Source of the DNA: CALVGQ01 sp964369385
Lineage (GTDB): Bacteria > Bacillota_I > Bacilli_A > Erysipelotrichales > Erysipelotrichaceae
Assembly (NCBI GenBank): GCA_964369385.1
Contig: CAYJEY010000010.1
Span: 1-61,406, forward strand
Length of the DNA: 61,406 bases
Reading direction: 5' to 3'
Position 1 is the first letter of the stretch. Every line of letters begins with the position of its first letter. Below, one piece after another: positions 24,296 through 32,810 of this stretch. Made by a program: the position numbers and the translations under genes. The notes under the pieces were generated by a model that was not told where the DNA came from, did no database searches, and worked only from the letters and a program-made list of their open reading frames with translations.

Positions 24296-25031
24296 TATCC
24301 ATTGCCATGCCTTATTTGGCGTTGATGATGCTTCTGTATCAATAGACCAAGCTATTGCCATGATCGAAGACGCAGCAAAAGATGGAATACAGGCTATTTT
24401 AATTACTCCACACTGTATACCTGGAGGTCGCTACGAAAACTCGAGTGAAACAATGAGTCAACCATTTATAGAATTGAAACACGCAATAAAACAACGGGGA
24501 ATAAATCTTGAAATCTATCTTGGGTGCGAATTCATGATGAGTGAGACTGCACCTGCATGGATGGTTGAAAAAGGTGTGGTTACTTTAAATAATACGCATC
24601 GTGTACTAGTGGAATTGCCATGGAATCGTACTGTTAATCGTTTGATGAGTGTGCATGAATTAGTTGCGTTTGTGATTTCGCAAGGTTACCGCCCACTTAT
24701 TGCACATCCAGAACGTTATGCTTCAGTGCAAGAAAACTTGGATGTTTTAGCTCAATTTCGTGAAATGGGTTGTGATTTCCAAGTAAATAGTACGAGCATT
24801 CTTTCGCCTAATGAAAAAGAGAGAGAGTTATGTCAACGAATTATTGAATCAGGGTATTGCGATGTTATTGCAAGTGATGCACATAACTCAACCACAAGGC
24901 CGATTCATTTATCTACAGTATATCATCATATATCAAGTACTTATGGGGAAGACGTTGCACATCTTATGCTTTGTGATAATCCAAGGCGTATTATTGAAGG
25001 GGAACCTTGCCTTACTTACCAAGTGAAATAA
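24288..25031 (+). CDS. PHP-domain tyrosine phosphatase (CpsB/YwqE-like)
   Basis: A 247-residue polymerase/histidinol phosphatase (PHP) domain protein. The opening motif IDIHCHALFGVDDA is that of CpsB/Wzb and YwqE enzymes. Other metal ligands appear in ITPHC (about 46), GCEF, AHPERYA and ASDAHN near the end. Relatives dephosphorylate tyrosine kinases that control capsule and exopolysaccharide assembly; no kinase or capsule genes are in this window. The ATG at 24288 overlaps the yhaM stop by 8 bases. The ribosome binding site is weak, consistent with coupled translation. An alternative is a sugar-phosphate or phosphoesterase role. Confidence 0.8.
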   Translation: MIDIHCHALFGVDDASVSIDQAIAMIEDAAKDGIQAILITPHCIPGGRYENSSETMSQPFIELKHAIKQRGINLEIYLGCEFMMSETAPAWMVEKGVVTLNNTHRVLVELPWNRTVNRLMSVHELVAFVISQGYRPLIAHPERYASVQENLDVLAQFREMGCDFQVNSTSILSPNEKERELCQRIIESGYCDVIASDAHNSTTRPIHLSTVYHHISSTYGEDVAHLMLCDNPRRIIEGEPCLTYQVK

Positions 25032-25043
25032 AGGAGGTATTTT

Positions 25044-25613
25044 ATGAAGATTAAAATTAAATTTAATTCTCCACTTATTCTAGGATTTGTTTTACTTAGT
25101 TTTTTGGTGTTTGTCTTGGGAATTGTAACTTCTGGAACAAGTGATCAGTTATTGTTTATGACTTATCGTTCTCCACTTACTTCACCATTAACCTATGTTC
25201 GATTTTTTACACATGCTCTAGGGCATGTGGACTGGCAACATTTTTTAGGGAATATGTCATTCATACTCATTTTAGGACCTATGCTTGAAGAAAAGCATGG
25301 TCCTAGGCAGTTACTTGTAGTGATGTTGGCAGCTGCATTTGTGACTGGCTTACTCAATTTCGTTTTATTTTCAAATGTTGCGCTTTGTGGAGCGAGTGGG
25401 ATTGTCTTTGCGTTTATCTTACTTACTTCATTCACAAACTTTAAAGAAGGTGAAATACCACTGACTTTCATTCTTGTTGCTATAGTGTATATTGGACAAG
25501 AGATAGTTAATGGAATTGTGGTTCAAGATAATGTATCTAACTTATCTCATATTACAGCAGGAATTGTAGGTGCGATTCTTGGGTATCAAATGAATAAACG
25601 GTCAAAAAAATAA
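25044..25613 (+). CDS. Rhomboid family intramembrane serine protease
   Basis: A 189-residue protein with about six transmembrane segments. The rhomboid catalytic serine lies in CGASGIVFA (GxSG, about residue 118) and the catalytic histidine in NLSHITAGIVGA (about 175). The HxxxN oxyanion motif is HFLGNM (about 66). It should cut membrane-spanning substrates within the bilayer. The N-terminal part lacks the soluble domain of GluP, so it is a minimal rhomboid. AAGGAGG precedes the ATG, and it is the last gene of the glycolipid-yhaM operon. Substrates are unknown. Confidence 0.82.
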   Translation: MKIKIKFNSPLILGFVLLSFLVFVLGIVTSGTSDQLLFMTYRSPLTSPLTYVRFFTHALGHVDWQHFLGNMSFILILGPMLEEKHGPRQLLVVMLAAAFVTGLLNFVLFSNVALCGASGIVFAFILLTSFTNFKEGEIPLTFILVAIVYIGQEIVNGIVVQDNVSNLSHITAGIVGAILGYQMNKRSKK

Positions 25614-25648
25614 GCGATAGAATCGAACGATTCTGCCGCTTATTTTTT
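25609..25648. terminator. Bidirectional terminator between rhomboid and HIT genes
   Basis: AATAAGCG and TAGAATCG pair with CGATTCT and CGCTTATT around a two-base centre, flanked by A and T tracts. The rhomboid stop codon lies in the stem, and the stem reaches into the last codons of the convergent HIT gene. Confidence 0.8.
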
Positions 25649-26035
25649 TAATTGTAGATATAGTTCTTCTAGGGGAATTTTTTTACTTTCTCTGAATTTG
25701 ATTTCTATTGCATCTTGTGCATTGAAACGTGGAACAATATGAATGTGAAAGTGATCTACGGTTTGTCCTGCAGCTTCACCCACATTTGTTAATATATTGC
25801 ATCCTAATGCTTGAGTCTTATCTACAAGGTGAACAGCTAACTCCTTTGCAATTTGAATGCAGTGAGATAGAGTTTGATTATCACATTCTAACATATTTCT
25901 AGAATGCAGTTTAGGAATTACTAACGTATGACCTTTTGTGACTTGAGAAATATCTAAAATAGCAATGACATGTTCGTCCTCAAATAAGGTGTAGCTAGGA
26001 ATTTCTTTATTAATAATTTTACAAAAAATACACAT
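25640..26035 (-). CDS. HIT family nucleotide hydrolase (Hit/HinT-like)
   Basis: A 131-residue protein with the full HIT signature HFHIHIVPR (about 95-103) and the N-terminal zinc-type CIFCKIINKEIPS. These enzymes hydrolyse AMP-amide or dinucleoside polyphosphate bonds. In many Firmicutes hit lies next to the foldase gene prsA, and that neighbourhood is kept here. AGGAGGG lies before the ATG. It is leftward, after the terminator of the PrsA-like pair, so it has its own promoter or depends on read-through. Confidence 0.88.
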   Translation of the reverse strand: MCIFCKIINKEIPSYTLFEDEHVIAILDISQVTKGHTLVIPKLHSRNMLECDNQTLSHCIQIAKELAVHLVDKTQALGCNILTNVGEAAGQTVDHFHIHIVPRFNAQDAIEIKFRESKKIPLEELYLQLKK

Positions 26036-26087
26036 TGATTTACCCTCCTAAATTAATTATATGAAAAATAAGAGAGAATTTAAAGTA

Positions 26088-26112
26088 AAAAAGGAGCGAT
26101 CGCCCCTTTAAT
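26088..26112 (-). terminator. Terminator of the PrsA-like operon
   Basis: On the minus strand, AAAGGGGCG and CGCTCCTTT form a stem with one wobble pair, followed by Ts. Confidence 0.75.
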
Positions 26113-26113
26113 C

Positions 26114-26965
26114 TTATTCTCCTAAAAATGTAGGATAATTTACAGATACTTGTTCATGAATTGTAGGATCGTAGATTTGGAAATCGTACTCTCCAAAGTA
26201 ATGAGTAATTGTTTCTTCTGCAGTTGCACCAAGTGTCATAAGCTCATTGATTACATCTTCTTTTAATACTGTAGTATCAGTTTCTAGTAATTTTACTACA
26301 TAATATTTTGTAGTATCACTACTTGGCACAGTGACTGGACTGTGTTCTCCAATTGATAATGATTCTAATTCATATAACACATTTAAGTCAAATGTACTTT
26401 GTGTTGTATAGATTAATGGGGCACCAGTATTTGTTGAGCCTGTATTTGCAGCAACTTCTTCGAAGTCTGTTCCTGCATCTAGTTCAGCAATTGCATTAGT
26501 TGCACTAGCTTCATCAGCATACTCTAATAATTGGAATTGCTTTGGAGCAAATCGTGCAGCTAATGTTTCATAGTTTGATTCAATGTATTGGCGATCAAGG
26601 ACTTTTAATTGTTCGGCAACAACCAGGTCATTTAAGTATGATTCTTCTGTAGGATATCCCATAGATTGAAGGTAAGGTAAGAAGCTTTCTCCAAACATTT
26701 CTTTAAATCCTGCCATTGATTCTTCTGCAGTAGTTACCATCTCTTCAGTTTGTGGAACTTCAGCATTTAAAATAAGTTTTTGAGCTTCATTTACTACATA
26801 GTAAGAAGCACCATTAGCAACCATGAAGCTGTAAAGTTCTTCACGAGTATATTCTTTTTCATTAATTGTTAATACAACACCTTGAGGATCAGATACTGCT
26901 GTTCCAGTGTTTGAACATCCACTTAGCACGAGTAGTGCAAGTAATGCGCATAGTAATTTTTTCAT
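26114..26965 (-). CDS. PrsA/SurA-like foldase lipoprotein, PPIase domain degenerate
   Basis: A 283-residue lipoprotein: signal peptide with lipobox LSGC at about residues 14-17, a SurA/PrsA-like N-terminal helical domain, then a parvulin-like domain from about residue 140. The parvulin part keeps the FQLLEYADEASATNAIAELDAGTDFEEVA pattern only loosely (written here as separate parts FQLLEYADEA and AIAELDAGTDFEEVA) and lacks the usual SHIL start and the NSDDGS-type loop, so it may be a chaperone without isomerase activity. It overlaps the upstream paralogue by one base (TAATG), and both should assist folding of secreted proteins outside the membrane. Confidence 0.75.
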   Translation of the reverse strand: MKKLLCALLALLVLSGCSNTGTAVSDPQGVVLTINEKEYTREELYSFMVANGASYYVVNEAQKLILNAEVPQTEEMVTTAEESMAGFKEMFGESFLPYLQSMGYPTEESYLNDLVVAEQLKVLDRQYIESNYETLAARFAPKQFQLLEYADEASATNAIAELDAGTDFEEVAANTGSTNTGAPLIYTTQSTFDLNVLYELESLSIGEHSPVTVPSSDTTKYYVVKLLETDTTVLKEDVINELMTLGATAEETITHYFGEYDFQIYDPTIHEQVSVNYPTFLGE

Positions 26966-27930
26966 TATTGCTCACCTCCATCAATACCTAAGTAATCCAT
27001 TAATTCTTGTTGACTTTCAGGATTTGTAAATGTTAATCCTAAATCCTGTGCATCAGCCCATACTTGGTTTAATAAAAGTGTAGGGTTAGCTGCAGTGAAA
27101 CCGTCGATAAATGACTGTTCTTCTTTTAAAGTTTCATAAGTACTTGCGTCATTTTTGATTAAATGGTAACCATAGTCAGTAACTACCCATTCGTCTGTAA
27201 CTTGGCCTTCTTCAAGAGCTAGTCCAGCTTCTAAGAATTCAGGCACAAATTGTGTGTTAACATCAACATAACCAAGTGAACCATAAGATTGTGCTGATGA
27301 ATCTTCAGAGTGATTGAAGGCAACTTCAGCAAATGAAGTTCCAGCATCTAATTGTGCTTCGATTTCAGCAACCTTAGCTAATTCTTCTTCTGTTGGGTTT
27401 GCAGGGTCTTCCATCAATACAAGAATGTGTGATAAAATGCGAGGTTGTAATTCATCTTTGGTTGCTTCATATTCTTCAGCAACAATTGCATTTGCATATT
27501 CTTCATACTTTAATAAGTCAATGAAGTATTGCTCTAAATCATCAATTGATTCATATCCAACTTGTTGAACAGCTTGAAGTAATACTGATTCATAATCAGC
27601 ACCATAAGATGCTTGGAATTGAGCTACAACTGTATCTACATTGATTTTTGCTTCTTCAATGATTGCATCAGTTGTTTCGATTTTGCTATCAGCAACAACA
27701 CGTTGGATAAATTGCATCATTCCTGCAGGACCTAATTCTTCATACATTGCATCATACAGTTGATCAGCACTGTAATCTGTTGAAGCAACCGAGAATACGA
27801 TATCTTTTCCTTCAACTTGTTTGGATGGCATTACTCCAGTGAATTGATCAACGGCAAAATAAACGATTCCACCAACTAATACAACACCTGAAAGAGCAAT
27901 AAACCAATATTTTTTTAATAAATCTTTCAT
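26965..27930 (-). CDS. prsA: PrsA/SurA-like parvulin peptidyl-prolyl isomerase, membrane-anchored
   Basis: A 321-residue protein with one N-terminal transmembrane segment (about 9-27) and no lipobox cysteine, then a chaperone domain and a complete parvulin domain of about residues 160-265: SHILVL, EAQLDAGTSFAEVA, SYGSLGYVD and GYHLIK. It should catalyse proline isomerisation in exported proteins. The C-terminal tail is acidic. The lack of the lipobox, unlike B. subtilis PrsA, means it is held by the helix. AGGAGG precedes the ATG. It is first in a two-gene leftward operon. Confidence 0.82.
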   Translation of the reverse strand: MKDLLKKYWFIALSGVVLVGGIVYFAVDQFTGVMPSKQVEGKDIVFSVASTDYSADQLYDAMYEELGPAGMMQFIQRVVADSKIETTDAIIEEAKINVDTVVAQFQASYGADYESVLLQAVQQVGYESIDDLEQYFIDLLKYEEYANAIVAEEYEATKDELQPRILSHILVLMEDPANPTEEELAKVAEIEAQLDAGTSFAEVAFNHSEDSSAQSYGSLGYVDVNTQFVPEFLEAGLALEEGQVTDEWVVTDYGYHLIKNDASTYETLKEEQSFIDGFTAANPTLLLNQVWADAQDLGLTFTNPESQQELMDYLGIDGGEQ

Positions 27931-27961
27931 GTTTTCCTCCTAAATTTGATAAGTCTTATTT

Positions 27962-27990
27962 ATTATAGGCGATTTGAGTGTAGAATACAA
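27962..27990 (-). promoter_or_regulatory. Promoter of the PrsA-like operon
   Basis: The minus strand reads TTGTAT, 17 bases, TATAAT, about 30 bases before the start codon. Confidence 0.6.
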
Positions 27991-28053
27991 ATATTTTGTC
28001 TGAACTTTATGTGAACTCTATAGATAATAATTCACCCGTAAATAATAAGTTTA

Positions 28054-28062
28054 TGCTATAAT
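28054..28062 (+). promoter_or_regulatory. Extended -10 promoter of the suf operon
   Basis: TGCTATAAT is a perfect extended -10, about 50 bases before sufC. No clear -35. No obvious IscR- or Fur-type palindrome was seen. Confidence 0.5.
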
Positions 28063-28112
28063 TTACTATGGACTTGGAATAATAACAACAAGCGTCAGGA
28101 AGGATGATTAAA

Positions 28113-28928
28113 ATGAATCAACTTATTATAAAAAATTTACATGTAACAATTGATGGTAAGGAAATATTAAAAGGGTTAGATTTGGTTGTGAACTCTAATG
28201 AAATTCATGCACTAATGGGACCTAACGGTAATGGGAAAAGTACGCTATTGATGACAATCATGGGACATCCTAAATATCAGGTAACGGAAGGTGAAATCAC
28301 ATATAATGGACAAGACGTTCTAGCAATGAGTGTTGATGAACGTAGTCGTGCTGGTTTATTTTTAGGGATGCAATATCCTCAAGAAATCAGTGGAGTGACA
28401 AATTCAGATTTTTTACGTGCTGCAATGAACGCAAGACTTGAAAAGCCAGTATCATTATTTAAATTTATTAAAGGAATGGAGCAGTCAATTAGTGATCTTC
28501 AAATGAAACCAGATTTAGCTCATCGTTTTTTAAATGAAGGTTTTTCTGGTGGTGAAAAGAAGCGTAATGAAATTGTACAAATGAAAATGTTAAAACCGAC
28601 ATTAGCCATGTTGGATGAAATTGATAGTGGTCTTGACGTTGATGCATTAAAAGTAGTAGCAGGTGCAATCGCTGAGTTGAAGTCACAAAACTCACTTGGT
28701 TTGCTTGTTGTATCTCATTATGAGAGATTTTTACACTTGTTAAAACCGACACACGCTCATGTGATTATTGATGGTAAAATCATGGAGTCGGGCGATGCTG
28801 ACCTTGTTACTAAAATTGACACAGAAGGATATGACTGGTTATATGAGAAGTATCAAGTAAAAGCTCAAAAAGAAGAGAAAAAAATAAATTACAGTTTAGG
28901 TAGTTGTGCTGTAAGTAAAAAAGGGTAG
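28113..28928 (+). CDS. sufC: Fe-S cluster assembly ATPase SufC
   Basis: A 271-residue ABC-type ATPase that powers the SufBCD scaffold. Walker A is GPNGNGKST, the signature FSGGEKKRNEI, Walker B LAMLDEIDSGLD and the switch histidine VVSHYERF. The Glu in the LDEIDSGLD box and the SGGEKKRNE signature are specific to SufC. The C-terminal extension after about residue 245 is Lys-rich. I chose the ATG at 28113 over 28104; the ribosome binding site AGGAAGG fits it better. It leads the order C-D-S-U-B usual in Firmicutes. Confidence 0.92.
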   Translation: MNQLIIKNLHVTIDGKEILKGLDLVVNSNEIHALMGPNGNGKSTLLMTIMGHPKYQVTEGEITYNGQDVLAMSVDERSRAGLFLGMQYPQEISGVTNSDFLRAAMNARLEKPVSLFKFIKGMEQSISDLQMKPDLAHRFLNEGFSGGEKKRNEIVQMKMLKPTLAMLDEIDSGLDVDALKVVAGAIAELKSQNSLGLLVVSHYERFLHLLKPTHAHVIIDGKIMESGDADLVTKIDTEGYDWLYEKYQVKAQKEEKKINYSLGSCAVSKKG

Positions 28929-28932
28929 AACT

Positions 28933-29745
28933 ATGGAAAAATTGAGTTATGCAAATGAAATAAGAGTAACAAAATCAGGGGCATATGAATTAGTCTGTAC
29001 AAACCAAACAAGAGATATTGCTCTTGTCATTGAGGAACGTATTCAAGCACAGGTTTATTTAAAAGTAGATCATGCAGAGTCAATCAATTTAAAGATTACT
29101 TGTGGTAGTTCTTCTAATTCAACTGTTGTGTTTTGGAATGATCAACAATCACCACTTCAATCAACTGATTTGATTGAAGTGAAACAAGATGCTACTTTAA
29201 ATTTAGTGTATGCTGAATTATCAATGAGTGATGTAAATCGCACAATTGATACATACCTTGTAGAGCGAGGCGCACAAGTTAATTTATATACGGCTATGCT
29301 AGCTGCTCATAATAAACAAACAAATATGGTCGTTCATCATGTAGTTGGGCATACGACTTCTCATATGAAAAACTATGCTGTAATGCTTGAGGGTGGATCT
29401 TGTTATCTTCGTGCAGTTGGGAAAATTGAAAAAGGTGCAAGTGGGTCAAAGAGTCATCAAATTTCACGAGGATTGACTTTTGATCAACAGAAGAAAGCTG
29501 TATTTCTTCCAGAATTACTAATTGATGAAAATGATGTTGAAGCTTCTCATGCGATGAGTCTTGGTCAAATGGACGAGAATCAAATGTACTATCTGCAAAG
29601 TCGTGGACTTTCACGAGCACAAGCAGTACAACTTGTAACAACTGGATATCTATTATCAATTGTGGATGTATTTGAAAATGAAGAAATAAAAGAGATGTAT
29701 AAAGAAGAAGTTGCAAAGAAGGTGAGCGAATGGTGTTCGATGTAG
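28933..29745 (+). CDS. sufD: Fe-S cluster assembly protein SufD
   Basis: A 270-residue protein of the SufB/SufD beta-helix family. Recognisable are the central core around MVVHHVVGHTTSHMKNY, GKIEKGASGSKSHQISRGL and the ending YYLQSRGLSRAQAVQLVTTGYL, which is shared with SufB. It is short compared with typical SufD (about 420), with the N-terminal helical domain reduced. It forms the SufBC2D scaffold with its neighbours. The ribosome binding site is weak and lies in the sufC stop region, so expression is probably coupled. Confidence 0.88.
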   Translation: MEKLSYANEIRVTKSGAYELVCTNQTRDIALVIEERIQAQVYLKVDHAESINLKITCGSSSNSTVVFWNDQQSPLQSTDLIEVKQDATLNLVYAELSMSDVNRTIDTYLVERGAQVNLYTAMLAAHNKQTNMVVHHVVGHTTSHMKNYAVMLEGGSCYLRAVGKIEKGASGSKSHQISRGLTFDQQKKAVFLPELLIDENDVEASHAMSLGQMDENQMYYLQSRGLSRAQAVQLVTTGYLLSIVDVFENEEIKEMYKEEVAKKVSEWCSM

Positions 29746-30953
29746 AAAAAATCAGAAATGATTTTCCAATGTTAAAAAACAATCCAGACTTAATCTATCT
29801 TGATAATGGTGCGACAACACTTAAACCAAAGTGTGTTATTGATGCAGTGACACGCTACTATGAGTTTGAGACAAGTAACATTCATCGTGGTGATTATACT
29901 ATTTCTGCGCGTGTTTCTCAGCAGTATGAAGATGTACGAAAAAAAGTTGCCAAGTTTATCAATGCAAAAAAGACACAGGAAATTGTGTTTACATCAGGAG
30001 CTACAGAAGCACTAAACATGGTAGCGTATGCGTATCGTTCAATTTTAAGTGAAAAGGATGTTGTATTAACTACACTTGTAGAGCATGCTTCAAGCTTACT
30101 TCCATGGTTTAAAACGTGTGAAGTAACAAATGCACACTTAGAATATATGCAACTTGAACAAAGTGGGGCAATCAATATGGATGTCCTAAAGCAACAACTT
30201 AAAGCGAATGTTAAAGTTGTTGTATTGGCAAGTGTAAGTAATGTTTTGGGATATCCAATAGATATGAAAGAGGTATGCCGCTTAGCACATGAAGCTGGTG
30301 CTATTGTTGTTTGTGATGGTGCTCAGGCAATACCGCATATGAAATTAGATGTACAAGAGTTAGATGTAGATTTCTTAGCATTTAGTGGACATAAAATGTG
30401 TGCACCAACGGGAATAGGTGTACTTTATGGTAAATTAGAATTGTTAAATTTACTTGAACCGATGGAACTTGGTGGTGGGAGTAATGCCCGCTTTAATCGT
30501 GAAGGTGACATAGATATGAAAAAGTCACCATTTAAGTTTGAATCTGGTACACCAGCAATTGAGGCAACACTAGGACTTGGAGCAGCGATTGATTACCTCA
30601 ATGAGGTGACAATGGAGGCAATTAGTCAACATGAAGAAGAATTAAAAAAATATTGTGTTGAAAGATTAAAAGATCTACCGCAAGTGACTTGTTACAGTGC
30701 ACAGTCTCCAACGGGGTTAGTTACATTTAATGTTGATGGTGTTTTCTCACAAGACGCAGCAAGTTTTTTGAATTCAAAGAACATTGCGGTGAGGTCAGGA
30801 CATCATTGTGCTAAAGTAATCCATCAAGTTGTTTCAACGAATCAAACAGTACGCGCTAGCTTTTATTTTTATAACACGTTTGAAGAAGTGGATGCTTTTA
30901 TAGAAGCTCTAAAGCAGGTAAACTTAGAGAACTGTGTTGGTTTGTTTTTTTAG
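29730..30953 (+). CDS. sufS: Cysteine desulfurase SufS
   Basis: A 407-residue PLP enzyme of the group II NifS/SufS type. The PLP lysine is Lys222 in SGHKMCAPTGIG, and the persulfide cysteine is Cys360 in RSGHHCAK. LDNGATTLKP, TSGATEALNMV and VVCDGAQA are also present. It takes sulfur from cysteine and passes it to SufU. It overlaps sufD by 16 bases; GAAGGTGAG is the likely ribosome binding site. Full length for the family. Confidence 0.93.
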   Translation: MVFDVEKIRNDFPMLKNNPDLIYLDNGATTLKPKCVIDAVTRYYEFETSNIHRGDYTISARVSQQYEDVRKKVAKFINAKKTQEIVFTSGATEALNMVAYAYRSILSEKDVVLTTLVEHASSLLPWFKTCEVTNAHLEYMQLEQSGAINMDVLKQQLKANVKVVVLASVSNVLGYPIDMKEVCRLAHEAGAIVVCDGAQAIPHMKLDVQELDVDFLAFSGHKMCAPTGIGVLYGKLELLNLLEPMELGGGSNARFNREGDIDMKKSPFKFESGTPAIEATLGLGAAIDYLNEVTMEAISQHEEELKKYCVERLKDLPQVTCYSAQSPTGLVTFNVDGVFSQDAASFLNSKNIAVRSGHHCAKVIHQVVSTNQTVRASFYFYNTFEEVDAFIEALKQVNLENCVGLFF

Positions 30954-30964
30954 GAGGTAGAAAA

Positions 30965-31414
30965 ATGAGTTATTTTAACGATCCCAATGTCCTAAGACAA
31001 ATAATCATGGATCATTATGAGTATCCTAGAAATCGGCATTTAGTCGATGAGTCAAAAGGATATCAAGAAATTCATATGAATTCAGAAAGTTGCATCGATG
31101 ATATAAAGGTACAATTAAAAATGAATGGAGATATCATTGAAGATGTCTGTTTTGATGGAGAAGCTTGTACAATTTCCACGGCTTCAACTTCAATTATGAC
31201 TGAACTTGTAATAGGTAAAACAGTGGTTCAAACACGAGAAATTATCGCTAATTACTTAGCGATGGTCAACGAAGAACCTTATGATGAAGAATTGTTAGAA
31301 GAAGCAATTGCATTTAAGAACGTCTCTGCGCAAGCCAATCGAATTAAATGTGCTACAATTGGTTGGAATGCGTTAGCTGAGTTGTTGGATGAGGAGAATA
31401 GAGATGACAAATAA
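30965..31414 (+). CDS. sufU: Zinc-dependent sulfurtransferase SufU
   Basis: A 149-residue protein of the IscU/SufU family. The three cysteines are in SESCIDD, GEACTIS and RIKCATIGWNAL. The insertion typical of Gram-positive SufU before the last cysteine is present. In Gram-positives SufU carries zinc and relays sulfur from SufS rather than acting as the scaffold. AGGAGG precedes the ATG. It overlaps sufB by 11 bases. Confidence 0.92.
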   Translation: MSYFNDPNVLRQIIMDHYEYPRNRHLVDESKGYQEIHMNSESCIDDIKVQLKMNGDIIEDVCFDGEACTISTASTSIMTELVIGKTVVQTREIIANYLAMVNEEPYDEELLEEAIAFKNVSAQANRIKCATIGWNALAELLDEENRDDK

Positions 31415-32810
31415 TAAAGGTGTCTTAACATCACAAGATGACTATCAGTATGGTTTTCATGATGAAGATGTAAGTATATATAACACGGGGAAAGGGCTAA
31501 ATGAACAAACGGTTCGCGCAATTTCCGCAAAGAAAAATGAACCTCAGTGGATGTTGGACTTTCGTTTAAAAGCACTTGAAATCTTTGATCGCACACCGAT
31601 TCAAAGCTGGGGACCAGATGTAAGTGATATAAATTTTGATGACTATACATATTATATTCGTCCAAGTGACAAGGTAGGTAATGATTGGGAAGAAGTACCA
31701 GAAACAATTAAGAATACATTTGATAAACTAGGGATTCCTGAGGCGGAGCAAAAGTTTTTAGCGGGTGTTTCTACTCAATATGAATCTGAAGTTGTTTACC
31801 ATAACATGTTAAAAGAAGTAGAGGATAAAGGAGTGCTTTTCTTTGATACAGATACAGCACTACGAGAATATCCTGATTTATTTATGAAGTATTTCTCTAA
31901 ATTAGTGCCAGCGTCTGATAATAAATTCTCAGCATTAAATAGTGCTGTGTGGTCAGGTGGATCATTTATTTATGTTCCAAAAGGCGTAAAACTAGAAAAA
32001 CCACTACAATCTTACTTCCGTATTAATACAGAGAGAATGGGGCAATTCGAACGTACACTGATTATCGTAGATGAAGGAGCAGACTTGCATTATGTTGAAG
32101 GGTGTACTGCACCAAATTATTCTAAAGATAGTTTACATGCTGCGGTTGTTGAGATTTTCGTTGAAAAAGGTGGAAAATGTCGTTATTCAACAGTTCAAAA
32201 CTGGTCAAGTAATATATTAAATCTAGTTACAAAGCGTGCTCATGTTGCAGAGCGTGGGACAATGGAGTGGATTGATGGAAACATTGGTTCAGGTGTAACA
32301 ATGAAGTACCCGGCATGTATTCTTGCTGGAGAATATGCACGTGGATTGACTATCTCAATTGCCATTGCAAGTGCAAATCAAATTCAAGATGCGGGGGCAA
32401 AAATGATTCATCTAGCCCCAAATACATCAAGTAGTATTATATCTAAATCCATTGCAAGAAATGGTGGTAAGGTAAATTATCGTGGTATTGTACATCATGG
32501 AAAAAAAGCAAACTATGCGAAGAGTCATATTGAGTGTGATACACTTATCCTTGATGATATCTCAGTAAGTGATACGATTCCAGTTAATCGTTCAGATAAT
32601 AAAATTAGTACAATTGAACATGAGGCAACTGTATCTAAAATATCAGAAGATCAATTGTTTTACTTGATGTCTCGAGGTTTATCAAAATCACAAGCGACAG
32701 ATATGATTGTGATGGGATTCTTGGAGCCATTTACAAGTGAGTTACCAATGGAATATGCAGTAGAGTTAAATCAATTATTGAAACTTGATATGGAAGGTTC
32801 AATTGGATAA
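31404..32810 (+). CDS. sufB: Fe-S cluster scaffold protein SufB
   Basis: A 468-residue protein matching SufB along its length: FRLKALEIF, NSAVWSGGSFIYVPKGV, VDEGADLHYVEGCTAP and the C-terminal YYLMSRG-type repeat FYLMSRGLSKSQATDMIVMGF. It is the main scaffold on which iron-sulfur clusters are assembled. The ATG at 31404 after GAGGAGA is preferred over 31389. Its end overlaps the next gene by 8 bases. Confidence 0.93.
   Translation: MTNNKGVLTSQDDYQYGFHDEDVSIYNTGKGLNEQTVRAISAKKNEPQWMLDFRLKALEIFDRTPIQSWGPDVSDINFDDYTYYIRPSDKVGNDWEEVPETIKNTFDKLGIPEAEQKFLAGVSTQYESEVVYHNMLKEVEDKGVLFFDTDTALREYPDLFMKYFSKLVPASDNKFSALNSAVWSGGSFIYVPKGVKLEKPLQSYFRINTERMGQFERTLIIVDEGADLHYVEGCTAPNYSKDSLHAAVVEIFVEKGGKCRYSTVQNWSSNILNLVTKRAHVAERGTMEWIDGNIGSGVTMKYPACILAGEYARGLTISIAIASANQIQDAGAKMIHLAPNTSSSIISKSIARNGGKVNYRGIVHHGKKANYAKSHIECDTLILDDISVSDTIPVNRSDNKISTIEHEATVSKISEDQLFYLMSRGLSKSQATDMIVMGFLEPFTSELPMEYAVELNQLLKLDMEGSIG

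Noticed and set aside
29294..29782. Minus-strand frame across sufD and sufS
   Set aside because: Antisense of conserved suf genes; His/Leu-rich composition of an accidental frame.
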